From the NCBI RefSeq assembly GCF_000281045.1, contig NW_008246081.1:149537-213536 (forward strand): a stretch of DNA of 64,000 nucleotides, in the 5' to 3' direction. The notes beneath the pieces are model-generated. The model had not been told where the DNA came from. It worked only from the letters and a program-made list of their open reading frames with translations, and searched no databases. The stretch comes from Saprolegnia diclina VS20. Its lineage: Eukaryota > Oomycota > Saprolegniomycetes > Saprolegniales > Saprolegniaceae. A program made the translations under genes and the position numbers. Positions 42,867-52,911 of the stretch are shown one piece after another; positions within the stretch are counted from its first letter, which is position 1, and every line of letters begins with the position of its first letter.

Positions 42867-43742
42867 AGAGACCGTGTAAACATCCCAACGAAGCTCGCAT
42901 GAGCGTAGATGTAATTACGTAATACCGGTTCCTAGTTGGCTACTAGGGCAAAGTGGCAGTGACGTCGAGTCGCCGGAATGGAAGTAAGCATTGGGGCATG
43001 GTAACTTGTACTTGGGTGCAGAACAACCGCACGATCCCGTACAACCAAGCACGCTTCGTCGACGCAAGTGACTTCTTCACGAACCGTCGCAACCGACGCA
43101 GACCCAGCTCGTCGCCGCAGACCTGAACTGACGAATATTTCTTCAAATCACCTCATTTCTTATATACAATCTCAGATCTATCTCAATCAGAGTGGAGTAC
43201 TCGATCGTCGTCCCTGTCTGCAAAGTGTGCTGCGCAGAGAGAGCATCTACACTCAAATCGGTGACGACATGACCGCGCGATATGTGGGGCTGCTAGCTTG
43301 GTGCCACCTCGAGTCTCTTGACAGTCGGCTACCAAGTGCAGAGGCTGTGCGTTTGGCCCTGGGCGCTCTGTCGTGCGATGAACTTGTCTGGTCTGCTTCA
43401 AGCCCACATCTAGCAAGCCGCTCTGGGATCGAATGGGCTGCGCAGAGAAGTCGAGGTAGCAGCGGTCACGTCGGGGCTTCAAGTTGAGATACTCTTGAGA
43501 ACAGGAAGTGGTCGGCAAACGGGCGCCACGGATCTTCGCTCGGATTGGTGCGTTTCAAACGACAACTAATATCTGTGCCAGCTGGTGGCGGGCCACGTTT
43601 TTGCAGGGTAGGGACGGGGTCCTGGCCAATACGGCAATATGGTTTTCAATAAGGTGAGGGGGTGGCATTGATTTCTACTGTAGGGGGTTCCTCGAAGAAG
43701 CCATGTCAATGCCAGCCAGCACAACTGAATTGCCCGCCGGCG
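42867..43742. other. Intergenic region, no gene recognised
   Basis: About 875 bp. One long frame (43068-43487 plus, 139 codons) has no ATG start and no recognisable domain. Composition is less GC-rich than the genes. It probably holds the 3' UTR of the cathepsin gene and the promoter of the phosphoesterase. Confidence 0.4.
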
Positions 43743-45262
43743 ATGACGGGCATGAAGCTTTGCTACTGCACCGACGTCGAAGGCAACATTGACTACTTCA
43801 ACAGATACGTGGCGCTCTCCGAAGGCGTCTACTACGACAGCAACGGTCGTCTGGAGCTTCGGCCAGGCTACATCTTTGTCTTTGGTGGCGACGCGGGCGA
43901 CAAGGGCCTCGGCACGTTGCGGTACATGGCAGCCACCACGACAACGTCATCGATGATTGCCCTGTGTAGTTTATACCGACTCCTTATTGACATCAAAACC
44001 AAGTACCCGACGCGGGTTGTTCTTATTGCGGGCAACCGTGATGTCAACAAGATGCGCTTCACATCCGAGCTCACGCCGACCGAGCTGGACCTGGCCACGA
44101 TGAGCCGAGGTCGTATTAATTTGCCCTAGCACACTTACGAGCATGGCCACGTAGATCTCGTGGACGGCCCGCTCTGGGTCCCAACCAAGGGGCGTGTCAG
44201 TGTCAAAGACTTCTTGTGCAACGAAGTGCTGCAACAATCGCCCGACACCGTCTCCGCGTCCATGCTGGCAAGTGTTAACAACAAAGTACGTGCGCTAGTT
44301 CGCGATCACGTCATGAATGAGCGAAGGTGAACCGAGTCAAGTGGATGCTCAAGCACACGATGGGGTCGGACGGCGACTTTGAACGGCGGCGCGCCGAGCT
44401 CCAGGACTCGAAAGCCGACACCGTCTCGGACGAGGACGTCGTGGCATCGTACGTCTCGTCGGTCGAGGCGGGTGGCATCCTTCGCGAATACCTGCAGCTC
44501 TGCGTCCTCAGCTACGTGCATGGACCCAATCTGTTTGTCCACGGAGGTGTCATGAACAAGGACGGCGAGGGCTGCGTCGGGTACGTGCCGTCGTCCGAAA
44601 AGCCCCAGGACGACCTCTCGATTGCGTCGTGGGTTTCGGCACTCAATGGTTGGTACGACAGCCAGCTGGCCGGGTGGATAGCGCAGCCGACGTGGCTGCC
44701 GGACCACTCGTACCGAGGCGGTCAGAGCCTCCAAGCGTACGGGCTTCCGGTCGCCACCCACAGCGTGATCAACGGCCGCCACTTGTACCCGTCCGGCATG
44801 CCCCGCTTGCTGCCCGAGGACGTCGTTGCACGTCTCTGGCAAGATGGCGTCCGGCGCGTCATTATGGGCCACACGCCGCACGGCATTTCGCCCACGATTG
44901 TCAAGCAGCCATCGCCCGATGGCGGCGTCTTTGAGACCGTCATGTGCGACACCAGCTACAGCGATGCGAGTCGACCGGACAACCGCGGCAACTGCGTCTC
45001 GGAGCTCGTCGTGGACGGCGAATGTGCCGTGTTGCGCGGTCACATTGACACGGCGTCCATGCACGAGGTCTTCGACTTCTCCACCAGCGACAGCAGCTGT
45101 GTGGGGTATCAGCTGCCAAACAACGGTCCGTGGGTCAAGCTCCGCACAACCGACGGCGCGTACCTCGTGTGCACAATCACCAACGGCTTCTTGTACACCT
45201 ACGAGGAAATGGAGGCTGCGGTCGTCGAGTCGCTCATGACGTCGTCCACCGAGGCTGCGTAA
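43743..45262 (+). CDS. Calcineurin-like metallophosphoesterase
   Basis: Four exons: 43743-43921, 43970-44109, 44155-44285, 44327-45262 (introns 48, 45, 41 nt); 461 aa. The metal-site motifs are visible in order: CTDVEGN (first block, with Glu where many members have His), FGGDAGDKG (GDxxDKG), AGNRDVNK (GNxD), LFVHGGV and MGHTPHG (GHTP). The first intron is a multiple of three and stop-free, so it could be retained (16 extra residues); removal gives the tighter match LRLYRLLIDIK before the GNRD block. No signal peptide or membrane helix is seen. It probably hydrolyses a phosphomonoester; the substrate is unknown. The start is the ATG giving MTGMKLCYCTD; an in-frame extension upstream lacks an ATG. 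Confidence 0.85.
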
Positions 45263-46301
45263 TCTCGGTCAAGAAAGGTCTTGTTCGTAGCGTCCGCCCA
45301 TTCTCTTCCAAGAAGACCCTGACAACCACTTGGGTTGTTGATGGCTTCACTGTGCCAAGCCCGGCCAAAGGAATTCCCTCAATCCCAGTCCAGACGACCC
45401 TATTAGCACCCTCTGCGCCTACCAAGTCGTTGGCGTGGAGCTTCTTAGGCCCATCGTAAAGATACTGCTTCCTCAGTTGGCTACTAGTACTTGGCGCTCG
45501 GGGCTGTCGAGTCGTCTGTCCTGTCGACACTGGGACGCAGCTCGCAGCGACTCCCTTCGAGCACTGGCAGGCCATTGGTGGAATTTATGGGGCCAAGATT
45601 TTCCAGCGTTGCCATTGGTCGGCTTGACGTTGAAGTTGCTGGGCTTCGATTTCGGGCCAAGGTCATTTTCGCTTTGGTCGCATCATGCCAACAACCAGCT
45701 TCCTCATCCGGCGCATCTCGCGTCGGCTCGATGAGATGGACGAGCGTGCCGCCCCGATCTCCGAGGCCGAGTGCCATTCCCTCATGCAGCGGTTCAACGA
45801 CAAGAGCCTCCTTCCTGCAGGCTGTCGCAGACTGCTTGAAAAGACACCCGATCACCAAGCTCACAGTGATCCAGCGACGACACAAGCGATGGTCGCATGA
45901 CAGAAGGTCGTGCTCGCTCCAAGGGTGCTGAGTAATAGCACTTCTATCCTTGAATTCATCAACAGTCCGTGTCTTGCTTGTGTGAACTCGCTCCGCCCAG
46001 GCTCCGATTGCCATAAGATTTGGTAGAGCACGACTAAGATGAGTACCAAAGACATTTTAGTTGGAGCGTATGCACGTTGGCACGTGGTGTCAGTGGTCTG
46101 TTGTGGTCAATCAGCCACCAGGTAGCAGAGCTCTCGAGCACCTTGGTTCCGGCGGCTTTGTCTTTTTACCGACACCTGGTCGGTCCTAAGCGACAAGACA
46201 GCTGTGATTGGCTAAAATAGGATGTATTTTTCGCTCAATCGTAACCTTCCTTTTCTCCCCACGTTTTTATAATCACAGTCTCGAATTTGCTCGGTTGCAG
46301 C
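45263..46301. other. Intergenic region with a possible broken short gene
   Basis: About 1 kb. Apart from the candidate pseudogene at 45685-45930 and a CCAAT-type box GATTGGCT (46206-46213) that lies 89 bp before the bromodomain gene, no structure is recognised. Confidence 0.4.
45685..45930 (+). pseudogene. Possible frameshifted short gene, family unknown
   Basis: An ATG at 45685 opens a frame with the GC3-rich codon use of local genes for about 45 codons (MPTTSFLIRRISRRLDEMDE...). Near 45815 the coding-like character moves to another frame, which continues as a basic helical segment (AVADCLKRHPITKLTVIQRR). Neither half is recognised. This may be a single gene broken by one indel, a gene with an unseen intron, or coincidence. 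Confidence 0.3.
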
Positions 46302-47325
46302 ATGGCCGAAGCAACGCCCTTGGTCGTCGACCTCGGGTCTCCGGACGACGTGTACCTCCGCCGGGGTGACGACTGGGTCGGGCCGTCGCAGCTGAGTCGG
46401 TCTGACCTCATGGCGCACTTCCGCCTGGAGGCGCCGCTCAAGGCCATGGGCGAGGCGTCGCTGCCTGATGGCCACAAGCACCTCCTCCGCGGCTTGGGCT
46501 TGAGTAACTCGAGTGCAGCAGACGTTATCAGTAAATATAGTTCCAATGTCTCGCTCCTGAGCGTGCTGGAAGGCGTCGCCTTCGGCCGGCCCATCGAAGC
46601 CATCCCCGACCACGTCATCCAGAAGGGCTTCCAGTTCCCAACGACGGCGCCCACGCCGAGCGCCGTGTACCGAACAACATCCGCGACAAACGGCGCCGCG
46701 CCACCTCGCTCCGGTCTCGTGCGCCCGCCGCCAACGTCGACGCTCGGTGACCACGCCATCGACGCGAGCGCGCTCTCGGAGAAGGAGAAGAAGGACATGA
46801 AGAAGAAGGAGAAAAAGAAGAAGCGCGACCGCGAAGACGCCGAGACGCTCAAGACGGTGCTCTTGCCCTTCCTCCAAGAACTCAAGGGCATGACGTGGAA
46901 GAGTACGCCGATCGCATCCTCTCCTCACATTGCGTACTCATGTTCATGTAGCGTGGCGCATCAACGGCAAGCCGGGCAACCCGTTCATTGAAAAGTACAC
47001 GCGCGAGAACTGCAAGAGCCTCGGCGTCCCCAACTACTTTGACTTTATCCAAGTGCCCATGGACCTCACGCGCATTGGCGAGAAGATCCAGCGCATGGAG
47101 TACGTCGAGCTCTCGCAGCTCACGCAGGACGTCGCGCTCCTGGTCAACAACGCCAAGACGTTCAACCCCGCGGGCACGCCCGTGCACCAGATGGCGCTCG
47201 ACTTCCAAAAGGTCTACGACGACAAGCTCGTGCAGTACAAGACCATTTACGACGACGTGCACGCGGACCGCAAGAAGCGCAAGAAGGAGAAGAAGAAGAA
47301 GAAGGACAAGAAGAAGGACAAGTAG
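46302..47325 (+). CDS. Bromodomain protein
   Basis: Two exons, 46302-46902 and 46952-47325 (intron 49 nt); 324 aa. The C-terminal half is a bromodomain (about 195-300): NPFIEKY, VPNYFDFIQVPMDLTRIGEKI (ZA loop with the PMDL motif), and NNAKTFNPAG, where Asn is the acetyl-lysine ligand, then MALDFQKVYDD. The N-terminal half is unrecognised, with a Lys/Glu-rich coiled segment (EKEKKDMKKKEKKKKRDRE, about 165-185). The protein ends in a long Lys tail (KKRKKEKKKKKDKKKDK), likely nuclear localisation or DNA binding. It should read acetylated histones. A CCAAT-type box lies 89 bp upstream. It converges on the DHHC gene 45 bp away. Confidence 0.9.
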
Positions 47326-47370
47326 GTTTCCCGTAAGTTAACAGCGTACTACACATGCATATCAATCTCT

Positions 47371-48087
47371 TCATACGGCGTCGCCACGCAGCCCGGCGCG
47401 CTCGTCGTCCGACCGCAGCGACTGGAGGTGACCGAAGCGAATGGACGGCGGCACGATGGGCACCAAGTAGAGCCACCACTCGTGGCCAAAGTAGACGCGC
47501 AGGTTCGCGGCAAAACCCAGCGCGTTGCCGCTACGACCGGCCATAAAGTCCAGCGTCGTCTTGCCCTGCGAGAGGAGGTAGAGATGGAAGAGACAGTACC
47601 CGCCGAGGAGGAACCCAACGCCAAAGCTCAGCACGGTAATGAACGACACAAAGAGGCTGCGGTGGCCCGTCGAGCCCACGAGAAGCGACGCCGACCAAAG
47701 GCACGAGAGCGACGTGTAGAAGAGGAAGAGGATAAAGATCTTCTTGGTGCGCTCGCCGACGCAGTTGGACGTCCATGGGCAGTGGTGGTCCATGCGCGAG
47801 ATGCAGCGCATGCAGACAGAGCAATGGTGGAAGTTATCGGGCTTGACGCAGTCGCATTTCTCACAGTAGCGGGCTTCGGTGTCGATGTCCCCGTCCTCGG
47901 GCGAGAGGAGCGCGGCCACCGAGAGCGAGGGCGAGACGAAGATGGCGCCAGCGTAGGACACGACCATGAGGAAGACGAGGACGCCCTCGATGACGACGTC
48001 GCCGGCGGCCAAGCCATGCGTCGTCGCGATCGCGAGCGCCTTGAGGGCCATGAGGCCGACCGCGATCCCGACGAAGACCTTGGTCAT
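47371..48087 (-). CDS. DHHC-type palmitoyltransferase
   Basis: Single exon, 238 aa. The zinc-binding Cys-rich domain carries the complete signature CEKCDCVKPDNFHHCSVCMR, then CISRMDHHCPWTSNCVGERT with catalytic Cys in DHHC. Four hydrophobic segments flank it: about 4-22 and 30-50 before, 130-150 and 160-185 after, the usual topology with the DHHC loop in the cytosol. It transfers palmitate to cysteines of membrane-associated proteins. At 238 residues it is short for the family. The start is the first ATG (MTKVFVGIAVG) directly before the first membrane helix. Confidence 0.93.
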   Translation of the reverse strand: MTKVFVGIAVGLMALKALAIATTHGLAAGDVVIEGVLVFLMVVSYAGAIFVSPSLSVAALLSPEDGDIDTEARYCEKCDCVKPDNFHHCSVCMRCISRMDHHCPWTSNCVGERTKKIFILFLFYTSLSCLWSASLLVGSTGHRSLFVSFITVLSFGVGFLLGGYCLFHLYLLSQGKTTLDFMAGRSGNALGFAANLRVYFGHEWWLYLVPIVPPSIRFGHLQSLRSDDERAGLRGDAV

Positions 48088-48295
48088 GGGCGGCTGGCAA
48101 ATTAAAATATGATTGTTCAAATGGCTATACAACCGCTTACAGGACCGTCTTTATTTATAGAAATATGGACCATACACTTTGTGTTTGTATGTGTTTTTTT
48201 TTTGGTATTGTATCATTCTCGAACGGCCCAAGAGATGCACGTTTTATTTTACTTTTTTATATTATTATTACGACTCCAAAATTACGTGGCACGCT
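48088..48295. other. AT-rich spacer between the DHHC and caprin-like genes
   Basis: 208 bp, unusually AT-rich for this window (runs such as TTTTTTTT and TATATTATTATTACG at about 48194-48272). It serves as 3' UTR/polyadenylation zone of the caprin-like gene and upstream region of the DHHC gene. Confidence 0.5.
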
Positions 48296-49537
48296 TTACG
48301 GCGTTTCGCTCTCCTTCTTGGGGCCACGCGGCTGGCGCGGACGCCGGGGCGCCGACGACTTGGCCGCTCCGCTCTTGGCCGACTCACCTGTCGGCGACGG
48401 ACTACTGCTCGACGGCTTGGTAGCGCTGCGCTGAGGGCGGGCCTTGGGCGCTTCACCAGCGGCCGAGGCTGCAGACGCCTCCGTTGGCGTCGCCTTGGGC
48501 TTGTACTGGCGGCGAGACTGCTTGGGCTTTTCCGCAGCGTTGGCGTCGGCAGCAGGCACCGTTGCCGGCGCGTTGTTGCGAGGCGAGTTCTTGCGGCGGT
48601 TGCCAGAGCTGGGGCGCTTGCCACCAGCAGCGGCCGCAAATGACTTGGTCGGTGCCGCAGCCTCTTCGGGCACGGGCTCCTGAACGTCCTGAGGAGCAGC
48701 GACGTCGTTCGCGACAGCCGGGGTTTCGTCGGCGACAGGGACCTCGGCCACAGCGTCCGGCTCGGCAAAAAAGTTGATCTGAGGCACTTCAACAACGGCC
48801 TCGGCGACACGGACGGGGTTCACGAGACGGTCGACAGCTTCGCGCAAGTCGTGGTACGACATATCGCATGCGAGGACCTTCTCGCTCTGTGTCAAGTAGC
48901 GCTTGGCTTCAACCAAGGACTCGGCAAGGTTTTCCTTGAACGCAACCTCGGCAGGCGGGCGCGTGCCGCCCATGAGCACCTTGACAAAGTAGTCGAGCGC
49001 AATCGGCACGTCGTGGCCCAAAGCCTGGTGCAAGCTCACGGCGTGGAGTAGCTTGAGGATTTCGCCGACGTACTCCATCTTCTCCTCTTCGAGATCGTGG
49101 GTTTCGACCGCCGGCGTCGTCGGAGCGGGCGCGGTCTCTTCTTCGTCCTCAACAACGTTTTCGACGACGGCGACAACGTCTTCAACAACGGGCTCCGCCT
49201 CGACAGGAGCCTCGACCTTGGCGGAAGCCGCGGGCAGGATCGTCGTCTCGACAAAGACCACGCGGAGCGCTTCAAGCTCGGCGTACATCTTTTCCACAAG
49301 AGTCTTGTTGGCAAGCACCTCAAGCTGCTGCTCGTTGAGCGTCTTGTTGGAGCCGACCATGGACTCTTCGAGCGACTTGATCTTCTCCTGCTTCTTCTTG
49401 AGCGAGCGCAGCTTCTTGTTGAGGAGCACGACGTACGGGTGCTCGATGGCCGCGTAGTCGATGGGCGCGGGGGCGGCCTTCTTCTTGCCGTTGGCCTTCT
49501 TGTCGTTCGTGGTCGTCGTCGCGCGTGCCAGGCCCAT
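48296..49537 (-). CDS. Caprin-like cytoplasmic RNA-granule protein (tentative)
   Basis: Single exon, 413 aa. After a short Lys/Ala-rich start (MGLARATTTTNDKKANGKKK) comes a helical region of about residues 30-95 (LNKKLRSLKKKQEKIKSLEE, LNEQQLEVLANKTLVEKMYAEL) that resembles the conserved N-terminal homology region of caprin/RNG105 proteins, then an acidic Val/Glu/Pro linker and a second helical segment (EYVGEILKLLHAVSLHQALG, about 160-250). The C-terminal 130 residues are disordered with Arg/Ser/Pro/Ala repeats (PRRPRQPRGPKKE), suited to RNA binding. If caprin-like, it acts in mRNA transport or stress granules. The assignment rests on pattern only. The motif TCCGGATAAAC lies about 165 bp upstream. 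Confidence 0.55.
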   Translation of the reverse strand: MGLARATTTTNDKKANGKKKAAPAPIDYAAIEHPYVVLLNKKLRSLKKKQEKIKSLEESMVGSNKTLNEQQLEVLANKTLVEKMYAELEALRVVFVETTILPAASAKVEAPVEAEPVVEDVVAVVENVVEDEEETAPAPTTPAVETHDLEEEKMEYVGEILKLLHAVSLHQALGHDVPIALDYFVKVLMGGTRPPAEVAFKENLAESLVEAKRYLTQSEKVLACDMSYHDLREAVDRLVNPVRVAEAVVEVPQINFFAEPDAVAEVPVADETPAVANDVAAPQDVQEPVPEEAAAPTKSFAAAAGGKRPSSGNRRKNSPRNNAPATVPAADANAAEKPKQSRRQYKPKATPTEASAASAAGEAPKARPQRSATKPSSSSPSPTGESAKSGAAKSSAPRRPRQPRGPKKESETP

Positions 49538-49701
49538 GTCTATCGCGTGCTTCGGTCGCTCTGTGACTGGCGAAAAAAACGTAAAATGACCCCGCGATGT
49601 CTCCACACAAAATCCTCTGCCAATCCGGATACGGGGCGTTCCACAAATCTTCGCCCCTTGCACTTGACGACGAAAAAAGAACCTCGATCAGGCGCGCGCG
49701 G

Positions 49702-49712
49702 GTTTATCCGGA
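49702..49712 (-). promoter_or_regulatory. Promoter motif TCCGGATAAAC in the caprin-like / pol-beta-domain divergent promoter
   Basis: The plus strand reads GTTTATCCGGA at 49702-49712, within the 266-bp gap between divergent ATGs at 49537 and 49804. A related ATCCGGATA occurs at 49623-49631. It is oriented toward the caprin-like gene as at the Dam1-like and ORC4 promoters. Confidence 0.45.
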
Positions 49713-49803
49713 TACATCCGTTGTCGCAGGGAGCTCCTCCTAAGTGCGCCCTGGCATCCGCCACCTTGAGGTTCGAGACCACACAACCAACAGCCGCAGC
49801 ACA

Positions 49804-50394
49804 ATGAGCACCGCCAAGGCCGCCGCCAAGCAGGCCGCGAAGGAGCTCCTCGCGCTCTGCGCCAAGGAAGGCGTCCTCGTGCCCACAGACCCGATGAACG
49901 CCATGATTCAGGCTGGCACGATGCTCAATGCGACGCGCGAAGACGGCGCATACAACCTCGACGCGGCCTTGAAGGCGATGACCGACAAGTTTGGGGCCAA
50001 GGCGCCCGAGGTGAAGGCAACCAAGAAGCGAAAGGCGCCGGCTAAGAAGGCCAAAGACGGCGACGAGGCCAAGGGTGCTGGCGACGACGAGGATGGCGGC
50101 GAGGCAGCAACCAAGAAGAAGAAGATTGCGCAGGCCACGAACGAGAAGAACCAGGCGCTGGCCGAGGCGTTTGCCGAGCTCGCGGGCTTTGAGTTCAAGC
50201 GCGGTGAGAAGTTCAAGGGCGGGTCGTACTCCAAGGTCGCCAAGGCGATCCGCGATGCCGAGGACAAGATCGAGAGCGGGAAGGCGGCCATGAAGCTCAA
50301 GGGCATTGGCAAGGCGAGCGCGTCCAAGATTGACGAGTTCCTCGAGCATGGCAAGATCGAAAAGCTCGAAGAGTACCGGGCAGGCAACATGTAA
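49804..50394 (+). CDS. Stand-alone DNA polymerase beta N-terminal (8-kDa, helix-hairpin-helix) domain protein
   Basis: Single exon, 196 aa. The last ~85 residues (NEKNQALAEAFAELAGFEFK ... GGSYSKVAKAIRDAEDKIES ... LKGIGKASASKIDEFLEHGK) match the 8-kDa lyase domain of DNA polymerase beta, including the helix-hairpin-helix loop GIGKASASK. Aligning by eye, the catalytic dRP-lyase Lys72 of human pol beta corresponds to Lys175 here, while Lys68 is replaced by Ala. No polymerase domain follows: the stop is right after the domain. The N-terminal 80 residues hold a small helical segment and a Lys-rich linker (KKRKAPAKKAKD), probably a nuclear targeting signal. It may be a DNA-end or gap-binding chromatin protein. 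It is transcribed divergently from the caprin-like gene. Confidence 0.8.
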   Translation: MSTAKAAAKQAAKELLALCAKEGVLVPTDPMNAMIQAGTMLNATREDGAYNLDAALKAMTDKFGAKAPEVKATKKRKAPAKKAKDGDEAKGAGDDEDGGEAATKKKKIAQATNEKNQALAEAFAELAGFEFKRGEKFKGGSYSKVAKAIRDAEDKIESGKAAMKLKGIGKASASKIDEFLEHGKIEKLEEYRAGNM

Positions 50395-50488
50395 TCGTGG
50401 CTAATACTCGTATGACAGTAATATGCGTTCGCATCTTGGCGCCAAAGCACAAGCAGGATATAGTGTGAACAACACACATTCTGGCTTG

Positions 50489-50499
50489 TCCGGATAAAC
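50489..50499 (+). promoter_or_regulatory. Promoter motif TCCGGATAAAC (ORC4)
   Basis: TCCGGATAAAC lies 28 bp before the ORC4 ATG at 50527, in the same orientation relative to transcription as at the Dam1-like and caprin-like genes. Confidence 0.45.
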
Positions 50500-50526
50500 G
50501 TAACAGTGGTAAACACGCGCTCGGGC

Positions 50527-52898
50527 ATGGATTTCGCCGAGTCCTTCCTCGCCAACCTGTATGACGAGGAAGAGAAGCATGTCGATCTCGATGACCACCC
50601 ACCGCCTGGAGCCTCCAAGAAGCGGAAGCTGACGTCGCCGCGCGAGGCCAACCCGCGGCTCCACCTCGCCTTTGCGGCCGCACCGCTGCTGTCGCCCATC
50701 GTGCACCGCTCGGCCATGGCACCGCCCAAGGCTGTATGTCGATCCGCCCTATTTGCATGTACTCATGGCTTTGCAGATGCCAGACGAGGCTGCGCCGCTG
50801 TGCCTGGGCAAGCAGGAAGAAAACCGAGACCCTGCCAACTCGTCGCTCGAGACGTCCGTTAGCAGCGTCGGGTCTCTGGTCCGACATACCCACTTACGCA
50901 GAGTCAAGCGCTGAGGTGTGCGTGCTGTATAGGACAATAATCTGTTGGCAGACTTGCTGCCGACAGGTGCAAGCCCGGCGCTATCGAGTGCGAGCCCGGC
51001 ACTTGTGGCTGGCAAAGACGCCGCTCCGAATGAGACCCTGGACGCGTTCGAGCTGCCGCCACCGATTCTCGCCATACCGCCGAGCATCAAACCCGTTGTA
51101 GAGCCGTCGGTGGTGCCGCCGCCTCTTCTTGTCGTCGTGAGCGAAGCGCCACCTGCGATTGAAGCCGCTGCCACCACGGCCGACGCTCCTGCCGCTGAGG
51201 TATCTTCCGCCCTAGCGCCAGCGCCTGCCAGCGCTCTGCCATCCACCGAGAGCAGCCGCAAGGTGTCAGAGGACGAAAGCGTGGCGAGCGTCGAGGCTCC
51301 TTCGTCGGTCGAAGACGACGACGACGCCGACGCGATTGCAGCCGAAGTTGAGGCCGAATTTGAAGCCGACGAGATTGCCGCCGAGGTCGAAGCCGAGTTT
51401 GCCCAATCCGACAAAGTTGAGGCGATGACGCTCTCGGACGACGACGTCAACCAAATCAAGCTCGTGCTGAAAACTTCGATCGCCAAGCAGCACGCGAGCA
51501 GCGGGTCGTCGCTCATCGGCCTCGAGACTCACGTGGCGCAGGTCGAGAGCCTCCTCGAGCGTACGATCGTGCACGGCGAGAACCAGTCCGCGCTCCTTGT
51601 CGGGTCTGTCGGCAACGGCAAGCGCAGCATCCTCCAGAAAGCTGTGCACCAGCTGCAAACCGCATATGCAACAGCGCACCCGTTCCACCTGGTGCACCTC
51701 AGCGGCAGTCTCTTCAGCAACGAGGTCGAGGCTTTTCGCGAGATTGTGCAGCAGCTCTCGCCGGACGGCGCGATCGGCCAGCGCGTACGACCGTCGACCG
51801 CTATCAGATCTCATAGACGGCGTAGAGCGTCGCCTTCTTCAACATGTACGACTTTATGAAGCAGCTGCTGCTCGAGAAGGCGCTATTGAAAGAAGCTGTC
51901 GTCTTTGTCCTCGACGACTTTGACGCGTTTGTGAGCGAAAGCAAAGCCAAGCAGCTGCTCCTGTACAACCTCCTCGACTGGATGCAGGTGCGGATACCCG
52001 TTGCGATAGACCAACAACCGTACCCTTCCCTGTAGACCAAAGACGTGCGCATTGGTCTCCTCGGAGTCTCGAGCAATTTCAACATTATCTCGCAGCTCGA
52101 GAAGCGCGTCAAGTCCCGCTTCTCCAACTTTCAAATCGTCGTGCTCCGGCAGCCCATGAAGAGCATCTTGCAGGTAATAGACACGCTGTAGGACGCATGC
52201 AAACCGTGGCTAGCTGCTCTGGATGACGCTGCAGCTGCGCGCACACGAGTGGCCGCTCACGAACCCGCCGCCCGCCGCGTACTTTACCGCCTACGAAGAA
52301 GCACTGCACTTTGCGCTCTTTGACGCGGCGTCGTCGCTCTTGCCAGAGCTGCAGTACTGGTACGACCTCGGCAAACCGACGCACGTGTTTCTGCGCGTCG
52401 CCCACGTGGCCGTGAACACGCTCACGCCGACGTCGCCGCTCTTGGGACAGAGCCATTTTGAGACGGCGATGGCGCAACTCGCGCCGCCCCACCAGCTCCA
52501 GACGCTCCAAGGTACTTTCAATGTATCGCTCGCGACCGACATGGAGCGTAGGCATTACGACGCGGGAGCTGACGCTGTTGCTGGCCATGATCGCGTTGGA
52601 GCGCGTCGGGCGCAGCTCGTACTCGTTTGAAATGGTGTTTCAAGAGTGCAACCTCTTTTACCGCAAGCACTCGCTCAAGTCGCCGGGGCGCCTCGACGCG
52701 CTCAAAGCGCTCGACAACCTCCACTCGCTCCAGCTCATTCACCACATGTCGGGCTCGACGACGGCCGCGCAGCAGGTGCAGCCCGAGTTCCGCCTCCTCC
52801 AGCTCACGCTGCGCGCGTCGGTGATTCTGGACGCGATCAAACACAAGCGAATTGCGTGCACGACGCTCATCGAGCAGTGGGCGCTCAACGGCTTATAA
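50527..52898 (+). CDS. ORC4: Origin recognition complex subunit 4
   Basis: Seven exons: 50527-50733, 50777-50878, 50933-51784, 51826-51987, 52036-52173, 52214-52511, 52552-52898 (introns 40-54 nt); 701 aa. The AAA+ domain starts at about residue 270: LIGLETHVAQVESLLERTIV, Walker A LLVGSVGNGKRSI (Arg where Thr/Ser usually follows the Lys), Walker B VVFVLDDFDAF, the ORC4 hallmark LLYNLLDWMQ, and sensor/arginine region IISQLEKRVKSRFSNFQIVV. The winged-helix C-terminus follows (LTLLLAMIALERVGRSSYSF, VFQECNLFYRK, LRASVILDAIK). ORC4 binds replication origins as part of ORC. The ~270-residue N-terminal extension, Ala/Pro/Glu-rich with repeats of AAEVEAEFE, is absent from human ORC4 (436 aa). It converges on the ankyrin gene 13 bp away. 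Confidence 0.93.
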
Positions 52899-52911
52899 AT
52901 ATATAACAACG

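Noticed and set aside
43068..43487. 139-codon open frame between the cathepsin and phosphoesterase genes
   Set aside because: No ATG start, no codon bias and no recognisable domain.
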